DNA of 64,000 nt from JACOTK01 sp963743945 (GTDB lineage: Bacteria > Actinomycetota > Acidimicrobiia > Acidimicrobiales > CADCSY01). The position numbers and the translations under genes were made by a program. Below, in pieces: positions 8,787 through 17,930 of the stretch. Positions within the stretch are counted from its first letter, which is position 1. Each line of letters begins with the position of its first letter. Under the pieces are notes generated by a model. That model was not told the DNA's origin. It did not search any database and saw only the letters and a program-made list of their open reading frames with translations. The stretch is from NCBI GenBank assembly GCA_963743945.1, contig CAVURO010000001.1, positions 124,001-188,000 of the forward strand, written 5' to 3'.

Positions 8787-9959
8787 ATGAACCTTCCCTC
8801 CGCTCAACGCCTCCTCCTGGCCCTGCTCGGCGCCCTGTTGCTCTTCGTTCCGGCGTTGGCGGCGGCTGCCGGGGTTCGGGTGCAACCCATCGAGAACCGT
8901 CCACTCGCCGCCCCTCCCGAGATCGGACGCGGATGGGATGCCGTGGACGACGTCGTGCCCTTCGCCAACGACCACCTGGCACTGCGTGACCGGGCGATTC
9001 GATTGGATACCTGGGTGGACGAGCAGGTGTTCGGCGACAATCCGGCTTCGGGCCAGGCTGCGGGCCCCAAGGTGCTCGTCGGCGATGACGGTTGGCTGTT
9101 CCTGGCGGAGGACCTCACGCGGGCATGTCGTCCGGTCGAGACCATCGACACGGCGCTGGCACACGTCGATGCGCTCCACGACGTGCTGGCTCGCCACGGG
9201 AAGCGCCTGATCTTCCTCATCGCCCCGGACAAGACGACCTTCATGGACGACCGGTTGCGCTCGATCCCGGGACTTCCCTGCGCTCGCCGTTTCAAGGCGG
9301 ATCTCTGGCGCAGGCTGGCGACACGTCCGCCTCGGGGATTCGTCGACCTTCGGCGGCCTCTCGAGGCCGAGAGCTCGGAGACAGGCGAGTCCATGTACCA
9401 CCGGACCGACACCCATTGGAACGATCGAGCAGCAGTGGTCGCGACTCGCGAGGTCGTCGAGGTCATCGACCCTGAGTTGTGGACGTCGTCGACGGTGGCG
9501 CCCCTCGCGGACATCTCGAGAACCGGCGACCTCGCGAGGATGCTGGGGATGCGGTCGCACGAGCAGGCGCCCCACCTCGAAGTTCGACGAGACGTCACTC
9601 GAACGGTTCGGATGATTCGGGAAAGCAAGATTCCCGATGCACCGGAGGCCTTCGACGTGACCAACGAGGCTCGACCGAACACACCGCTTGTGCCGGGTAC
9701 GGCCGTCTTCCTCTACGACTCGTTCGGTGCGGTTCTCTATCCCTTCCTCTCGACCTACTTCGCGAGCATCGAGGGAGCGAACCATCTCTTGATGTCGCCT
9801 GCGGTGACGGCCGAGCGGGTCGCCCACGGCGACACGGTGATCTACGAGGTGGTCGAACGGCACCTGATCGATCAGCTCGGCGATTCGGACTATTGGCGAC
9901 AGGTGTTCACCGGGCTGGAACGGAGGCTCGGTGTGGCAGGGACGGTGGGCGGCCCGTAA
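8787..9959 (+). CDS. AlgJ/AlgX-like SGNH-hydrolase-like O-acetyltransferase
   Basis: A 390-residue secreted or membrane-anchored protein with an N-terminal hydrophobic segment (about 8-28) and an SGNH-like acetyltransferase domain. The catalytic Asp-x-His motif is TDTHWN (D208, H210), and YDSFG (Ser312) supplies the likely nucleophile. It would transfer acetyl groups delivered by the upstream AlgI-like protein to a glycan outside the membrane. The frame is open well upstream inside the AlgI gene; ATG 8787 is chosen because it starts the signal segment. The gene ends at a strong inverted repeat shared with the opposing tRNA gene. Confidence 0.88.
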   Translation: MNLPSAQRLLLALLGALLLFVPALAAAAGVRVQPIENRPLAAPPEIGRGWDAVDDVVPFANDHLALRDRAIRLDTWVDEQVFGDNPASGQAAGPKVLVGDDGWLFLAEDLTRACRPVETIDTALAHVDALHDVLARHGKRLIFLIAPDKTTFMDDRLRSIPGLPCARRFKADLWRRLATRPPRGFVDLRRPLEAESSETGESMYHRTDTHWNDRAAVVATREVVEVIDPELWTSSTVAPLADISRTGDLARMLGMRSHEQAPHLEVRRDVTRTVRMIRESKIPDAPEAFDVTNEARPNTPLVPGTAVFLYDSFGAVLYPFLSTYFASIEGANHLLMSPAVTAERVAHGDTVIYEVVERHLIDQLGDSDYWRQVFTGLERRLGVAGTVGGP

Positions 9960-9975
9960 GGACCCGAGGACGAGA

Positions 9976-10011
9976 AGGGACCGGACTCTCGTGGTGAGAG
10001 TTCCGGTCCCT
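9976..10011. terminator. Bidirectional hairpin between algJ-like gene and tRNA-Pro
   Basis: An inverted repeat with arms agggaccgg / ccggtccct and ctctc / gagag around the loop gtggt, broken only by an A/TT bulge. It lies between two convergent transcripts, 16 bases after the algJ-like stop and just after the tRNA 3' end. No long T-run follows on either strand. Termination in both directions is inferred from position and stem strength. Confidence 0.7.
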
Positions 10012-10013
10012 CG

Positions 10014-10091
10014 TGGTCGGGCTGACAGGATTTGAACCTGCGACCTTCGGTCCCCCAGACCGACGCGCTAACCAAGCTGCGCCACAGCCCG
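10014..10091 (-). tRNA. tRNA-Pro(GGG)
   Basis: Read on the minus strand, the acceptor stem CGGGCTG pairs with CAGCCCG, with discriminator A and an encoded CCA (10016-10014). The anticodon arm TCGGT / ACCGA encloses the loop CTGGGGG, giving anticodon GGG for proline codons CCC/CCU. The T-arm GGTTCAAATCC is typical. CCA is gene-encoded. Confidence 0.95.
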
Positions 10092-10156
10092 AGACGTCGC
10101 CACCCTAGCGGTTCGGCGCAGCCGACGACGAACGGCACCCCCGCCGGCCAGACGGA

Positions 10157-10372
10157 TCAGATGCGCTCGACCACCCAGACGACCGCCTCGATCACCCGCC
10201 AACCCAGGTAGAGCGCCAGCGCGCCGACGAGAAGCCTGAAATGCCAGGGAGCCTTCGCCGGCGCCGAGCGCTCGCCGGGCTCCGCCACCACGCGGCCGCA
10301 TCGTGGGCATGACCCGTCCCGCTCCAGCGTGTTCGGATTCCAGAATCGATTGCAGTCGTCACACCAGGGCAT
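10157..10372 (-). CDS. Small zinc-ribbon membrane protein
   Basis: A 71-residue protein with four cysteines in two CxxC pairs (C4, C7, C22, C25) forming a probable zinc ribbon, a short charged linker, and one hydrophobic segment at about 46-66. I do not recognise a named family. It follows der by 23 bases and is read in the same direction, so it is probably cotranscribed with the DUF512-der pair. High GC third-position use and the cysteine spacing support it as a real gene. The role is unknown. Confidence 0.75.
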   Translation of the reverse strand: MPWCDDCNRFWNPNTLERDGSCPRCGRVVAEPGERSAPAKAPWHFRLLVGALALYLGWRVIEAVVWVVERI

Positions 10373-10395
10373 GGCCGGAAACCGTTCTCGAGCCC

Positions 10396-11766
10396 TCAGC
10401 TCGAGCGCTTGCGGACCCGCAACTTGAGCGGGGTGTTGCCCATGTCGAACTGCTCGCGGATGCAGCGCTCGAGGTATCGCAGGTAGGTCGGCGGCAGCTC
10501 CCGGTTCGAGAAGAGCGTGAACGTCGGCGGGTCGACCGCCCCTTGTGTCGCGTAGAGCACTCGACCCGTGGGCGAGGGCTGGGCAGCCTGGGCGCGCTGG
10601 ATCACCTGGTTGAGCGCCCGTGTCGGAACCCGCCGGTGGTAGGACTCGATGGCCTGTGCGAGCGCCGGCATCAGCTTGTTCATGCCCTTGCCCGTCAGGG
10701 CGCTGGCCTTGAGCACGGGCGACTGAGCCAGAAAGTGCAGCTTCTGACCGATCTGGTAGGTGACGTCCTCGCGAGCCTCGGCGTCAAGGGTTTCCCACTT
10801 GTTGAGGAACACGACCACGGGACAGCCTGCGACGTCGACCCGCTCTGCCAGGCGCTGGTCCTGATGGGTGATGCCCTCGTTCGCGTCGATGACCAGGACC
10901 GCCACGTCGGCATGATCGATCGCCTGGAGCGCTCGCACGAGTGAGTAGTACTCGGTTCCGTTGTCGATGCGGGACTTGCGGCGCATTCCTGCGGTGTCGA
11001 CGAAGCGGATGGGTCCGTGCTCGGTCTCGACCACCGTGTCGATCGTGTCACGGGTCGTCCCCGGCATGTCGTGGACGACCGCGCGCTCCTCGCCGATCAA
11101 CTTGTTGAACAGCGTGGACTTGCCGACGTTGGGACGACCGACGATCGCCACGGCGGGCACCTTGGAGTCGTCATCGAGATCGCCGAACTCGCCCAGGTCG
11201 AGATCGATCGGGTCCGGCTCGGTGCCCGCGTTCTCGCGGATCGTTCCGAGGGGCTCCGTCGCCTCGGGCAACAGGCGAATCACCTCGTCGAGGAGGTCAC
11301 CGCTGCCGCGGCCGTGCAGCGCGCTGACCGGCCAGGGGTCACCGATGCCCAGCTTGACCAATTCCCACATCTCCGGTTCCCGGTGCTCGCTGTCGATCTT
11401 GTTGGCGACGAGCAGCACGGACCTGTCTCCACCACGGAGTCGGTTGGCGATCTGGCGATCGTCGGGAGTGACGCCGACCGATGCATCGACCACGAGCAGG
11501 ATCACGTCTGCGTCGGCCCACGCCCGCTCGGACTGGCCGCTCACCTTGTCGTCGAGGGCCGTGCCCTTGGGCATCCATCCCCCGGTGTCGACGATCGTGA
11601 AGTCGCGCCCGTTCCAGCTCGCCTCCACCTCCTTGCGGTCACGGGTGACGCCCGGACGTTCCTCGACGATCGCCTCGCGGCGTCCCACGACGCGATTCAA
11701 CAGGGTCGACTTCCCGACGTTGGGACGGCCGACGATGGCAACGACGGGCAGACGTGGCGAACTCAT
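10396..11766 (-). CDS. der: Ribosome-associated GTPase Der (EngA)
   Basis: A 456-residue double GTPase for 50S subunit assembly. Two G domains are visible, each with a P-loop GRPNVGKST (first at 13-21, second near 195), switch II motifs DTGGW and DTAGM, and base-recognition NKID and NKWE. The C-terminal KH-like domain ends in TPLKLRVRKRSS. An acidic linker joins the G domains. The ATG at 11766 overlaps the TGA of the upstream DUF512 gene (ATGA); longer readings into that gene are not real. Confidence 0.97.
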   Translation of the reverse strand: MSSPRLPVVAIVGRPNVGKSTLLNRVVGRREAIVEERPGVTRDRKEVEASWNGRDFTIVDTGGWMPKGTALDDKVSGQSERAWADADVILLVVDASVGVTPDDRQIANRLRGGDRSVLLVANKIDSEHREPEMWELVKLGIGDPWPVSALHGRGSGDLLDEVIRLLPEATEPLGTIRENAGTEPDPIDLDLGEFGDLDDDSKVPAVAIVGRPNVGKSTLFNKLIGEERAVVHDMPGTTRDTIDTVVETEHGPIRFVDTAGMRRKSRIDNGTEYYSLVRALQAIDHADVAVLVIDANEGITHQDQRLAERVDVAGCPVVVFLNKWETLDAEAREDVTYQIGQKLHFLAQSPVLKASALTGKGMNKLMPALAQAIESYHRRVPTRALNQVIQRAQAAQPSPTGRVLYATQGAVDPPTFTLFSNRELPPTYLRYLERCIREQFDMGNTPLKLRVRKRSS

Positions 11767-13130
11767 CGTCCCGACCCCTCCAGCGCCCGGCGCAGCGCGA
11801 CGCCGTCGGTGGGGATGATCTCGATCGCCCGGGGCAACTCCTCCGGTGTCATGCCGTCGAGGAAACGACCCAGCGACACACAGACATCGGGCACCAGATA
11901 GCGGTGGCCATCGGGTTCGGCCTCCAATGCCCGAGCCAGGTCCGCTCCCACCATGAGCCCTGTCACCCCGATGTTGCCGCCGAAGAACTCGTTGGCGACG
12001 GTGATGATGCGCACGTCGTCCCTGGGGAGGCCGGCCAGCAGCGGAGCGAGCACGCGTGCTCCGTAGGGAGCAGTCAGGACGCCGACCGGTCGTCGGTCTC
12101 GTCGCAGCACTCGCACGGGCACAGCGTCGGCACGAGGCGCCCGGTAGCCCGTCGCCGGGGCGCCCTCGACCCACGAGAAGAACCCGGCCTGCACGCCGAT
12201 GGGCTGATCGGATCGTCCGAGGAACTCCTCCTCGAACGCCCGCGCCATGCCCACGCCGTCCTCGTGCATGGGAAAGCCCTCATAGGTCTGGGCGGAAGGG
12301 AACGGTCGATCGGCCAACAGGTAGTACTCGTCACCGGCGAACACCATGCGTCGACCCAGCAGGGATCCAAAGACCCGTTGCCACGACTCGACCGTGTCGA
12401 GCACCGCACGGGCCTCGTCGGTCGTGTGCGCCCGCATGGCATCCTCGGTGGAGTATCGGCTCAAGCCGAGGGGAACGACGCAGATCGAGGCCAGCTCGGG
12501 ATAGTCGTCCAGAACCCCGCACAAGGTGTCGTCGAGCACGGCGCCATCGTTGATTCCCGGACACACCACCACCTGGCCGTGGACCTCGATGCCGTGATCG
12601 AGGAGTGCACGCAACCACCGAAGGCTGGTCGCCCCCCGACGATTGCGGAGCATCCGTGCACGGACCTCGCCGTCGGTGGCATGAATGCTCACGTGAAGCG
12701 GGCTGAGCCTGCCGGTCACCACCCGCTCGAGATCGGACTCCGTGAATCGCGTCAGTGTCGTGAAGTTCCCGTACAGGAAGCTGAGTCGATAGTCGTCGTC
12801 CTTGAGGTAGAGGCTCTTGCGCATTCCGGGCGGCAATTGATGGATGAAGCAGAACTCACAGTGGTTGTCACAGGTGCGCACCTGGTCGAAGAGGGCCGAG
12901 CTGACCTCGGCCCCCAGGGGCTCGCCGTCACGCTTGGCAACGGTCAGCGTCCGATCGAGCCCGCCCCGACGAACGTCGAGCTCGAGATCGGCGTCATCTG
13001 CCCACATCTGCCAGTCGATGACATCGCGTGGCGCTCGTCCGCCGATGGCGACGACCTCGTCGCCGGGCAGCAGCCCGGCCCTGTCGGCCGGTGATCCGGG
13101 CGCGACGGCGACGACGGAGGGAAGGGACAT
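11763..13130 (-). CDS. DUF512 radical SAM protein with PDZ domain
   Basis: A 455-residue protein. The N-terminal PDZ-like part (1-65, GSPADRAGLLPGDEVVAIGG) is followed by a radical-SAM-like region with the cluster motif CDNHCEFCF (C87, C91, C94: C-x3-C-x2-C), then the DUF512 C-terminal part (DVRIITVANEFFGGNIGVTG). The cluster spacing and HVSIHATDGEVRARML fit this family, whose substrate is unknown. It is placed directly before der and overlaps it by four bases, an association seen in other bacteria. ATG 13130 is preferred over 13187 because homologues begin at the PDZ segment. Confidence 0.88.
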   Translation of the reverse strand: MSLPSVVAVAPGSPADRAGLLPGDEVVAIGGRAPRDVIDWQMWADDADLELDVRRGGLDRTLTVAKRDGEPLGAEVSSALFDQVRTCDNHCEFCFIHQLPPGMRKSLYLKDDDYRLSFLYGNFTTLTRFTESDLERVVTGRLSPLHVSIHATDGEVRARMLRNRRGATSLRWLRALLDHGIEVHGQVVVCPGINDGAVLDDTLCGVLDDYPELASICVVPLGLSRYSTEDAMRAHTTDEARAVLDTVESWQRVFGSLLGRRMVFAGDEYYLLADRPFPSAQTYEGFPMHEDGVGMARAFEEEFLGRSDQPIGVQAGFFSWVEGAPATGYRAPRADAVPVRVLRRDRRPVGVLTAPYGARVLAPLLAGLPRDDVRIITVANEFFGGNIGVTGLMVGADLARALEAEPDGHRYLVPDVCVSLGRFLDGMTPEELPRAIEIIPTDGVALRRALEGSGR

Positions 13131-13200
13131 GTCCCCAGGATAAGGGTTGCGGGACAAACCCTCATGGTCCGGAAGGCTGGGGGACATCGGGGCCCTTCGG

Positions 13201-14844
13201 TCAGAGCGCGGCCTTGCCCTCGAGCAGCGCCAGCATCAAGGGCGCCAGCTCGGCCGTGGGTCGGCTGCGAGCACGGGCCGGCTCCATGCCCTCACCAGAG
13301 ATCAGGGCGAATCCTGCGTTGGAGTGCTCGCTCATGCGCAGCATCGGAAAGGGTCCGACCGCGCCGAGGGTTGGGTGCGTCACGGCATCGACGGCGGTAT
13401 CCCAGGTGATGAGCAGATCCCCGTCGGGGGCGAGTGGATCGAAGGGATCGTCCCCATGGGTGCGTTCCACGTGTGCCGCAATGGAGCGACCGGTACGTGG
13501 GTTGATCGAATCGGCCAGGAGTTGTTCGATCTCCCCGCACGTCCGGTCATAGTCGTCCGCATCGACGATGCCGTCGCGCTCACGTCCGCGAAGATTGATC
13601 CGCACCCGTCCCTCCCCGAAGGAGGGCAGCGAAAAGGCACGCATGGACGGCCAGACGTCCCGGTACCAGAGGTTCGGGTAGTCCGTGGCGGGTTCATCGA
13701 CGCCTCCGGGACCGATGGTGTCCACATCGATCTCGGGTGCCACGTCGGCGGCGGTCTTCCATGGGGGGCGGTGAGCGGGCGGGCGTCCCCGTGCCCGACG
13801 CAGACCCCGCTCGATGTCCAGCAGGACCCCCGCCTTGGCGCGTCGTCGAAGGCCTGCGACCGGAGAGGCGTCAAGAGTGTCGCGGGCAAACGCCAGCGGG
13901 CGCCGACGCGGGTCTGCCAGGACGGCGGGATACCCCTGCCGCCGCCACAGCTCGAGGTCTCCCCCCTTCAGCCGCGGCGACCCCCCGTGGTGGCGATGCA
14001 GCAGCTCGGGCAAGAGGAGAGCGGCCGCGACATCGCTGTCGTTCGGCTGCATGCCGTGAACGGAGAAGACCACCACGACCGCGTCCGCCGGCAGGGCGGC
14101 CACGATGCCTCCGAGCGTTGCATCAACGGCCTCGTAGACCTCGATCATGCGTCGGCCGGCCTGTGGGGCCGTCGGTGCTCCCGCAAGGACATGGCGGGCG
14201 TCCACGCCGTGCCAGAAGTGATGGCCACCGGAATGAGGCTCCGAGAGGACGGTCAGAAACAGATCCCATCCCGTTTCACGTTCGAGAAGGTGACGGGTCG
14301 CCCGGGTCCGAAGTGCTGCCCCTGCCACGAGGGCATCGCCGAGCTCGTCGACGTAGTCGGGTTGGTACCACCCGTCGAAGTAGTCGTTGTTCAGGCCTGG
14401 ATGCGTGCCGACGGACTCCTCCAACTCGGTGAGCACGCCGGCAGGACTCGACGCACGTGGGAACGATGCAGCGTGCGCTCCCCATCCGGTGACCTGGGTG
14501 CCGTGAACATCGCGCCGGATCCCGCTCTTCGGAACATCGAAGATCAGCGACCTCCGACCGTCGGACGCGTAGAAGGGCATGCCCGGGAAGATCCCCTGGC
14601 GGTAGGAGCGATAGCTCGCCGGATCGAAGGCCAGATTGCTCCAGTAGCCGGCCTGATAGGCAGCGTCACCGTAGAGGAACGAGGCCCAGGCCTCCTCGGG
14701 CTTTCCGACGATGTCGTTGTGCGTGAGGATCTCGACACTTCGGGAACGCAGGCGAGCAAGGTTGGGCATGCGCCCATCAGTCATCAATCGCTCGGTCAGC
14801 GCCCAGTCGGCGGAGTCGAGACCTATCGCGGCAACACGAGCCAT
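13201..14844 (-). CDS. Phosphodiesterase/pyrophosphatase-like protein (alkaline phosphatase superfamily)
   Basis: A 547-residue protein of the type I phosphodiesterase/nucleotide pyrophosphatase class. The first metal aspartate is in VAAIGLDSADW, and later PHSGGHHFWH and SVHGMQPND occupy the places of the other metal ligands. The usual DHG is VHG here, and the nucleophile region (EEAWASFLYG) is not canonical, so activity may be changed. No signal peptide is seen, suggesting a cytosolic protein. It lies alone on the minus strand, divergent from ispH by 34 bases. ATG 14844 begins the conserved MARVAAIGLD core. Confidence 0.75.
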   Translation of the reverse strand: MARVAAIGLDSADWALTERLMTDGRMPNLARLRSRSVEILTHNDIVGKPEEAWASFLYGDAAYQAGYWSNLAFDPASYRSYRQGIFPGMPFYASDGRRSLIFDVPKSGIRRDVHGTQVTGWGAHAASFPRASSPAGVLTELEESVGTHPGLNNDYFDGWYQPDYVDELGDALVAGAALRTRATRHLLERETGWDLFLTVLSEPHSGGHHFWHGVDARHVLAGAPTAPQAGRRMIEVYEAVDATLGGIVAALPADAVVVVFSVHGMQPNDSDVAAALLLPELLHRHHGGSPRLKGGDLELWRRQGYPAVLADPRRRPLAFARDTLDASPVAGLRRRAKAGVLLDIERGLRRARGRPPAHRPPWKTAADVAPEIDVDTIGPGGVDEPATDYPNLWYRDVWPSMRAFSLPSFGEGRVRINLRGRERDGIVDADDYDRTCGEIEQLLADSINPRTGRSIAAHVERTHGDDPFDPLAPDGDLLITWDTAVDAVTHPTLGAVGPFPMLRMSEHSNAGFALISGEGMEPARARSRPTAELAPLMLALLEGKAAL

Positions 14845-14878
14845 GGCACAGCGTACGTCACCGCTAGCGTGGACCACG

Positions 14879-15910
14879 ATGAACGTGGACAGGGTCCTGC
14901 TCGCATCCCCCCGAGGGTTCTGCGCGGGCGTGGAGATGGCCATCAAGGCGTTGGCCTGGATGGTCCGAGCGTTCGAGCCGCCTGTCTACTGCTATCACGA
15001 GATCGTTCACAACCAACTGGTGGTGGATCGCTTCCGTGGACTTGGGGTGGTGTTCGTGGATGATGTCGCCGAGGTCCCACGGGGGGCGCCGTTGATGCTC
15101 TCTGCCCACGGGTCCGCGCCTGAGGTGGTCGTGGCGGCTCGTGAGACCGGAGGTTATGTGGTCAACGCGGTCTGCCCCCTGGTCACCAAGGTGCACCATG
15201 AGGTCAAGACGAGGGCCGGCAAGGGCTTCGCCGTCCTCTACGTCGGCCATGAGGGCCACGACGAAGCCGTCGGGACCATGGCGGTCGCGCCCGACGACAC
15301 GCATCTCGTCGAGACCGAGGCCGATGTCGCCGACCTGGTTGACCCGGGACGGCCGGTGGCGCTGTTGGCCCAGACCACGTTGAGCCATCAGGACTGGTCG
15401 GGCGTGCTCGACGCAGCCCGAAGGCGCTTCCCCGATCTGTGGATGCCCGGTCGCAGTGACCTGTGTTTCGCCACGACAAACAGGCAATCGGCACTGGTGC
15501 AGATCGCTCGTCGCTGCGACGCGGTGGTGGTGATCGGATCGGCGAACTCCTCGAACACCGTCGCGCTGGCGAAGGTGGCCACTGCGACGGGGTGTCCCCG
15601 CGTGTTGCGGGTGAACGACCCCGACGAGCTGCCCGACGACCTCGAGGGCGTCATCGGCGTGACCGCCGGCGCGTCGGCGGCAGAGGAGGTCGTCGCGGCG
15701 ATCCTCGACCGTCTGGCCCCGCTCAACGGTGTCGAGGAGGTGTCGATCACGACCGAGGACGAGTACTTTCCGCCCCCGCGTGAGCTGCGGGAGCTTCTCG
15801 GGGCCATCACGACCCTGGCGGGCTTCGCACTCGCATCGCCATCGAACGTTCCCGGAGCGCTCGACCGCGACCTGTCGGCCAGCACGGTCCTTGCCTCGCT
15901 TCGCCCGTAG
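14879..15910 (+). CDS. ispH: 4-hydroxy-3-methylbut-2-enyl diphosphate reductase
   Basis: A 343-residue IspH (LytB), the last enzyme of the MEP isoprenoid pathway, making IPP and DMAPP. The three cluster cysteines are C15 (PRGFCAGV), C99 (VNAVCPLVTKVH) and C196 (SDLCFATTNRQ). The conserved histidines in VHNQ and SAHGS and the GSANSSNT substrate-binding segment are present. The start at 14879 gives the normal family length. The 3' side carries three tandem 17-base repeats (15918-15968). Confidence 0.96.
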   Translation: MNVDRVLLASPRGFCAGVEMAIKALAWMVRAFEPPVYCYHEIVHNQLVVDRFRGLGVVFVDDVAEVPRGAPLMLSAHGSAPEVVVAARETGGYVVNAVCPLVTKVHHEVKTRAGKGFAVLYVGHEGHDEAVGTMAVAPDDTHLVETEADVADLVDPGRPVALLAQTTLSHQDWSGVLDAARRRFPDLWMPGRSDLCFATTNRQSALVQIARRCDAVVVIGSANSSNTVALAKVATATGCPRVLRVNDPDELPDDLEGVIGVTAGASAAEEVVAAILDRLAPLNGVEEVSITTEDEYFPPPRELRELLGAITTLAGFALASPSNVPGALDRDLSASTVLASLRP

Positions 15911-15917
15911 CCGCCAC

Positions 15918-15968
15918 GGGTGATCCCGGCCGGCGGGTGATCCCGGCCGGCGGGTGAAACCGGCCGGC
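15918..15968. repeat. Three 17-bp tandem repeats after ispH
   Basis: Three direct copies of gggtgatcccggccggc at 15918-15934, 15935-15951 and 15952-15968, the third with two changes. They start 8 bases after the ispH stop. Each unit contains an in-frame-capable TGA. The remaining sequence up to 16080 shows no gene; it is the convergent gap between ispH and the PNPOx gene. Confidence 0.9.
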
Positions 15969-16080
15969 GCTCTCCATCGCCGCATTCGATCTCCGCACTC
16001 GATCACGGATCCCGATCATCCCCGTATCGGCCCACCGGGCGTGTGTCGTGAGCCTCGGAGTGGGACGGGTTCGAGAGCGG

Positions 16081-16623
16081 TCAGTCGAACAGGCCGGGCA
16101 ACCCGTCGATGCTCAGGGCGTTGTTCCGTGCCTGATACTCGGCCATCTCCTCGTCGGACTTGCTCGCCGCCCATTCGTCGAGGCGACTCCGCTCCCCCAC
16201 GTAGCTCATGAGCGGCACGGCGTACCCGCACGAGCTCGACACACGTTCGATGGCGATGCGGACGATCGCCCGTGCCCCGGGGAACTCATGGAACTCGTGA
16301 GCCAGCGCGGCATACCCGGCGGTACCGGCCATCAACGCCTCTCCGACGCCGTAGATGCGAACGATGTCGGGGGAGCCCTCGAAGGCCGTGAACATCACGG
16401 TGATGCGCCCATTTTCGCGGAGATGGGCAATCGTCTCGACGCCGCTGCCCGTCAGGTCGAGGTAGGCAACCGTGTGGGCATCGAGCACTCGAAAGCTGTC
16501 GTAGCCCTTTGGAGAGAGGTTGACGTGGCCGCCTTCGTCGGGCGCCGTCGCGACGAAGAACACGTGCTGGCGATCACAGAACGCCGCCAGCTCATCGGTG
16601 AGGTGATCCCACGTCCTACCCAT
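16081..16623 (-). CDS. Pyridoxamine 5'-phosphate oxidase-family flavin protein
   Basis: A 180-residue split-barrel protein of the PNPOx-like superfamily. The core (about 17-110) contains FFVATAPDEGGHVNLSPKG, VAYLDLTGSG and ENGRITVMFTAFEG, the usual FMN or F420 cofactor-binding pattern. The C-terminal part (SSCGYAVPLMSYVGER) is typical of the subgroup with PNPOx-like annotation but no proven vitamin B6 role. An AAGGAGG site lying inside the end of plsC precedes the ATG, so it is translated from the same message as plsC. The substrate is unknown. Confidence 0.82.
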   Translation of the reverse strand: MGRTWDHLTDELAAFCDRQHVFFVATAPDEGGHVNLSPKGYDSFRVLDAHTVAYLDLTGSGVETIAHLRENGRITVMFTAFEGSPDIVRIYGVGEALMAGTAGYAALAHEFHEFPGARAIVRIAIERVSSSCGYAVPLMSYVGERSRLDEWAASKSDEEMAEYQARNNALSIDGLPGLFD

Positions 16624-16629
16624 GATGAC

Positions 16630-17301
16630 TCATCCTCCTTCGGCTTCGTCGAAGAGCCGTTGCATCTCATCCCTCAGTTGCTCGGAAAGCTCACGAACCA
16701 CTCGGCGGGGAACTCGTCCGGCCTCCGGTGTCTTCTCCGGAAAGAGGGGCGCCCCGATCACCATGTGGATGCGAACAGGGCGAACCATCCTTGCGCCCTT
16801 CGGCATGGCAGGCTCGGAGCCCCCTATGCCGACCGGAACGATGGGAACCCCGCCACGCGCGGCAACGAAGGCGACGCCGTCGAAGACGTCCTCGACCAGC
16901 GGTCCGGATCGACGGGTTCCCTCGGGGAACATGACGAGCGGCTCACCCCGCGCGATCACCGCCTCGCACGCACGCAGCGCATCGCGATCGGGGGTTCCCC
17001 GGTTCACGGGAATGCCGCCCATGGTGGTGAAGAACCAGGCTGACGCCCGGTACTTCCACATCTCGCGCTTGCCGAGGTAGCGCATGCGGCGCTTCGTCGC
17101 GGCTGCCACCACCAGGCTGTCGACGTTGGATCGATGGACCGGCGCCAGGATGAAGGACCCCGTCGCCGGTACATGGTCGATTCCCTCGACCTTCAACCGC
17201 CAAAAGAGGCGGCAGAAGGCGACCACGACGACCCGCACCAATTGGTAGAACGTCAACTCGAATCGGGTGGGAGGCTGCGCAGCCTGCGTTTCGTCACTCA
17301 T
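16630..17301 (-). CDS. plsC: 1-acyl-sn-glycerol-3-phosphate acyltransferase
   Basis: A 223-residue PlsC-family membrane-associated enzyme that acylates lysophosphatidic acid. The catalytic HX4D is HRSNVD, followed by the glycerol-phosphate-binding FPEGTRRSG and VPIVPVGIGG blocks. A single hydrophobic stretch near the N-terminus (about 18-35) would anchor it. The ATG overlaps the cmk stop by four bases. This cmk-plsC order is common in bacteria. Confidence 0.92.
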   Translation of the reverse strand: MSDETQAAQPPTRFELTFYQLVRVVVVAFCRLFWRLKVEGIDHVPATGSFILAPVHRSNVDSLVVAAATKRRMRYLGKREMWKYRASAWFFTTMGGIPVNRGTPDRDALRACEAVIARGEPLVMFPEGTRRSGPLVEDVFDGVAFVAARGGVPIVPVGIGGSEPAMPKGARMVRPVRIHMVIGAPLFPEKTPEAGRVPRRVVRELSEQLRDEMQRLFDEAEGG

Positions 17302-17930
17302 GGAAGAAGGCTCACGAGTTCGTCGAGGATGTCCTCGACATCCCGGTCGCTGGTGTCGATGATCGTGGCACCGTGCGCCTCCTGCAAAGGGTCGATGTCG
17401 CGGGTCGTGTCGAGCGTGTCGCGGCGGGCCATGTCGGCAGCCACCTGTTCGTAGTCGAGATCGGACACCTCCTTGTGGCGGCGTCCGGCACGGACCTCCG
17501 GACGTGCGGTCAGGTAGACCTTCAGCTCGGCGTCAGGGAACACGACGGTCCCGATGTCGCGGCCTTCGATCACGCCCCCGCCGCGGCGCGCCGCCCAGGA
17601 GCGCTGTCGGGCGACGAGCTCACGTCGAACGCCGGCGTTGGCGGCCACCGTGCTGACCGCCCGGGTGACCTCCGGGCCCCGAATCTCGATCGTTGCGTCC
17701 ACCCGGTCGACAACCACCGAGGTCGCGTCGACCTCGATCTCGATATCGTCCATCATCTGTTCGACCATGTCGGTCTCGGCCGGGTCGATCCCTCGCCTGA
17801 GTGCGGCAAACGCCACGGCGCGATACATCGCCCCCGTGTCGAGATACTCGAGCCCAAGGCGTTCGGCGAGGTGACGGGCCACGGTGGACTTTCCCGAACC
17901 GGCGGGCCCGTCGATCGCTATGACGCGCAT
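17298..17930 (-). CDS. cmk: Cytidylate kinase
   Basis: A 210-residue kinase phosphorylating CMP and dCMP. The P-loop GPAGSGKST (8-16), the CMP-binding LDTGAMYRAVA segment and the GRDIGTVVFPDA block with the lid region are all present. ATG 17930 is chosen because it begins MRVIAIDGPAG; it overlaps the aroA 3' end by 13 bases. It belongs to the scpA-to-PNPOx operon, the same order I recall from M. tuberculosis (scpA-scpB-Rv1711-cmk-der). Confidence 0.96.
   Translation of the reverse strand: MRVIAIDGPAGSGKSTVARHLAERLGLEYLDTGAMYRAVAFAALRRGIDPAETDMVEQMMDDIEIEVDATSVVVDRVDATIEIRGPEVTRAVSTVAANAGVRRELVARQRSWAARRGGGVIEGRDIGTVVFPDAELKVYLTARPEVRAGRRHKEVSDLDYEQVAADMARRDTLDTTRDIDPLQEAHGATIIDTSDRDVEDILDELVSLLP

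Noticed and set aside
13147..15063. A 638-codon open frame on the plus strand
   Set aside because: It is antisense to the phosphodiesterase-like gene and runs into ispH in a wrong frame; no family motifs.
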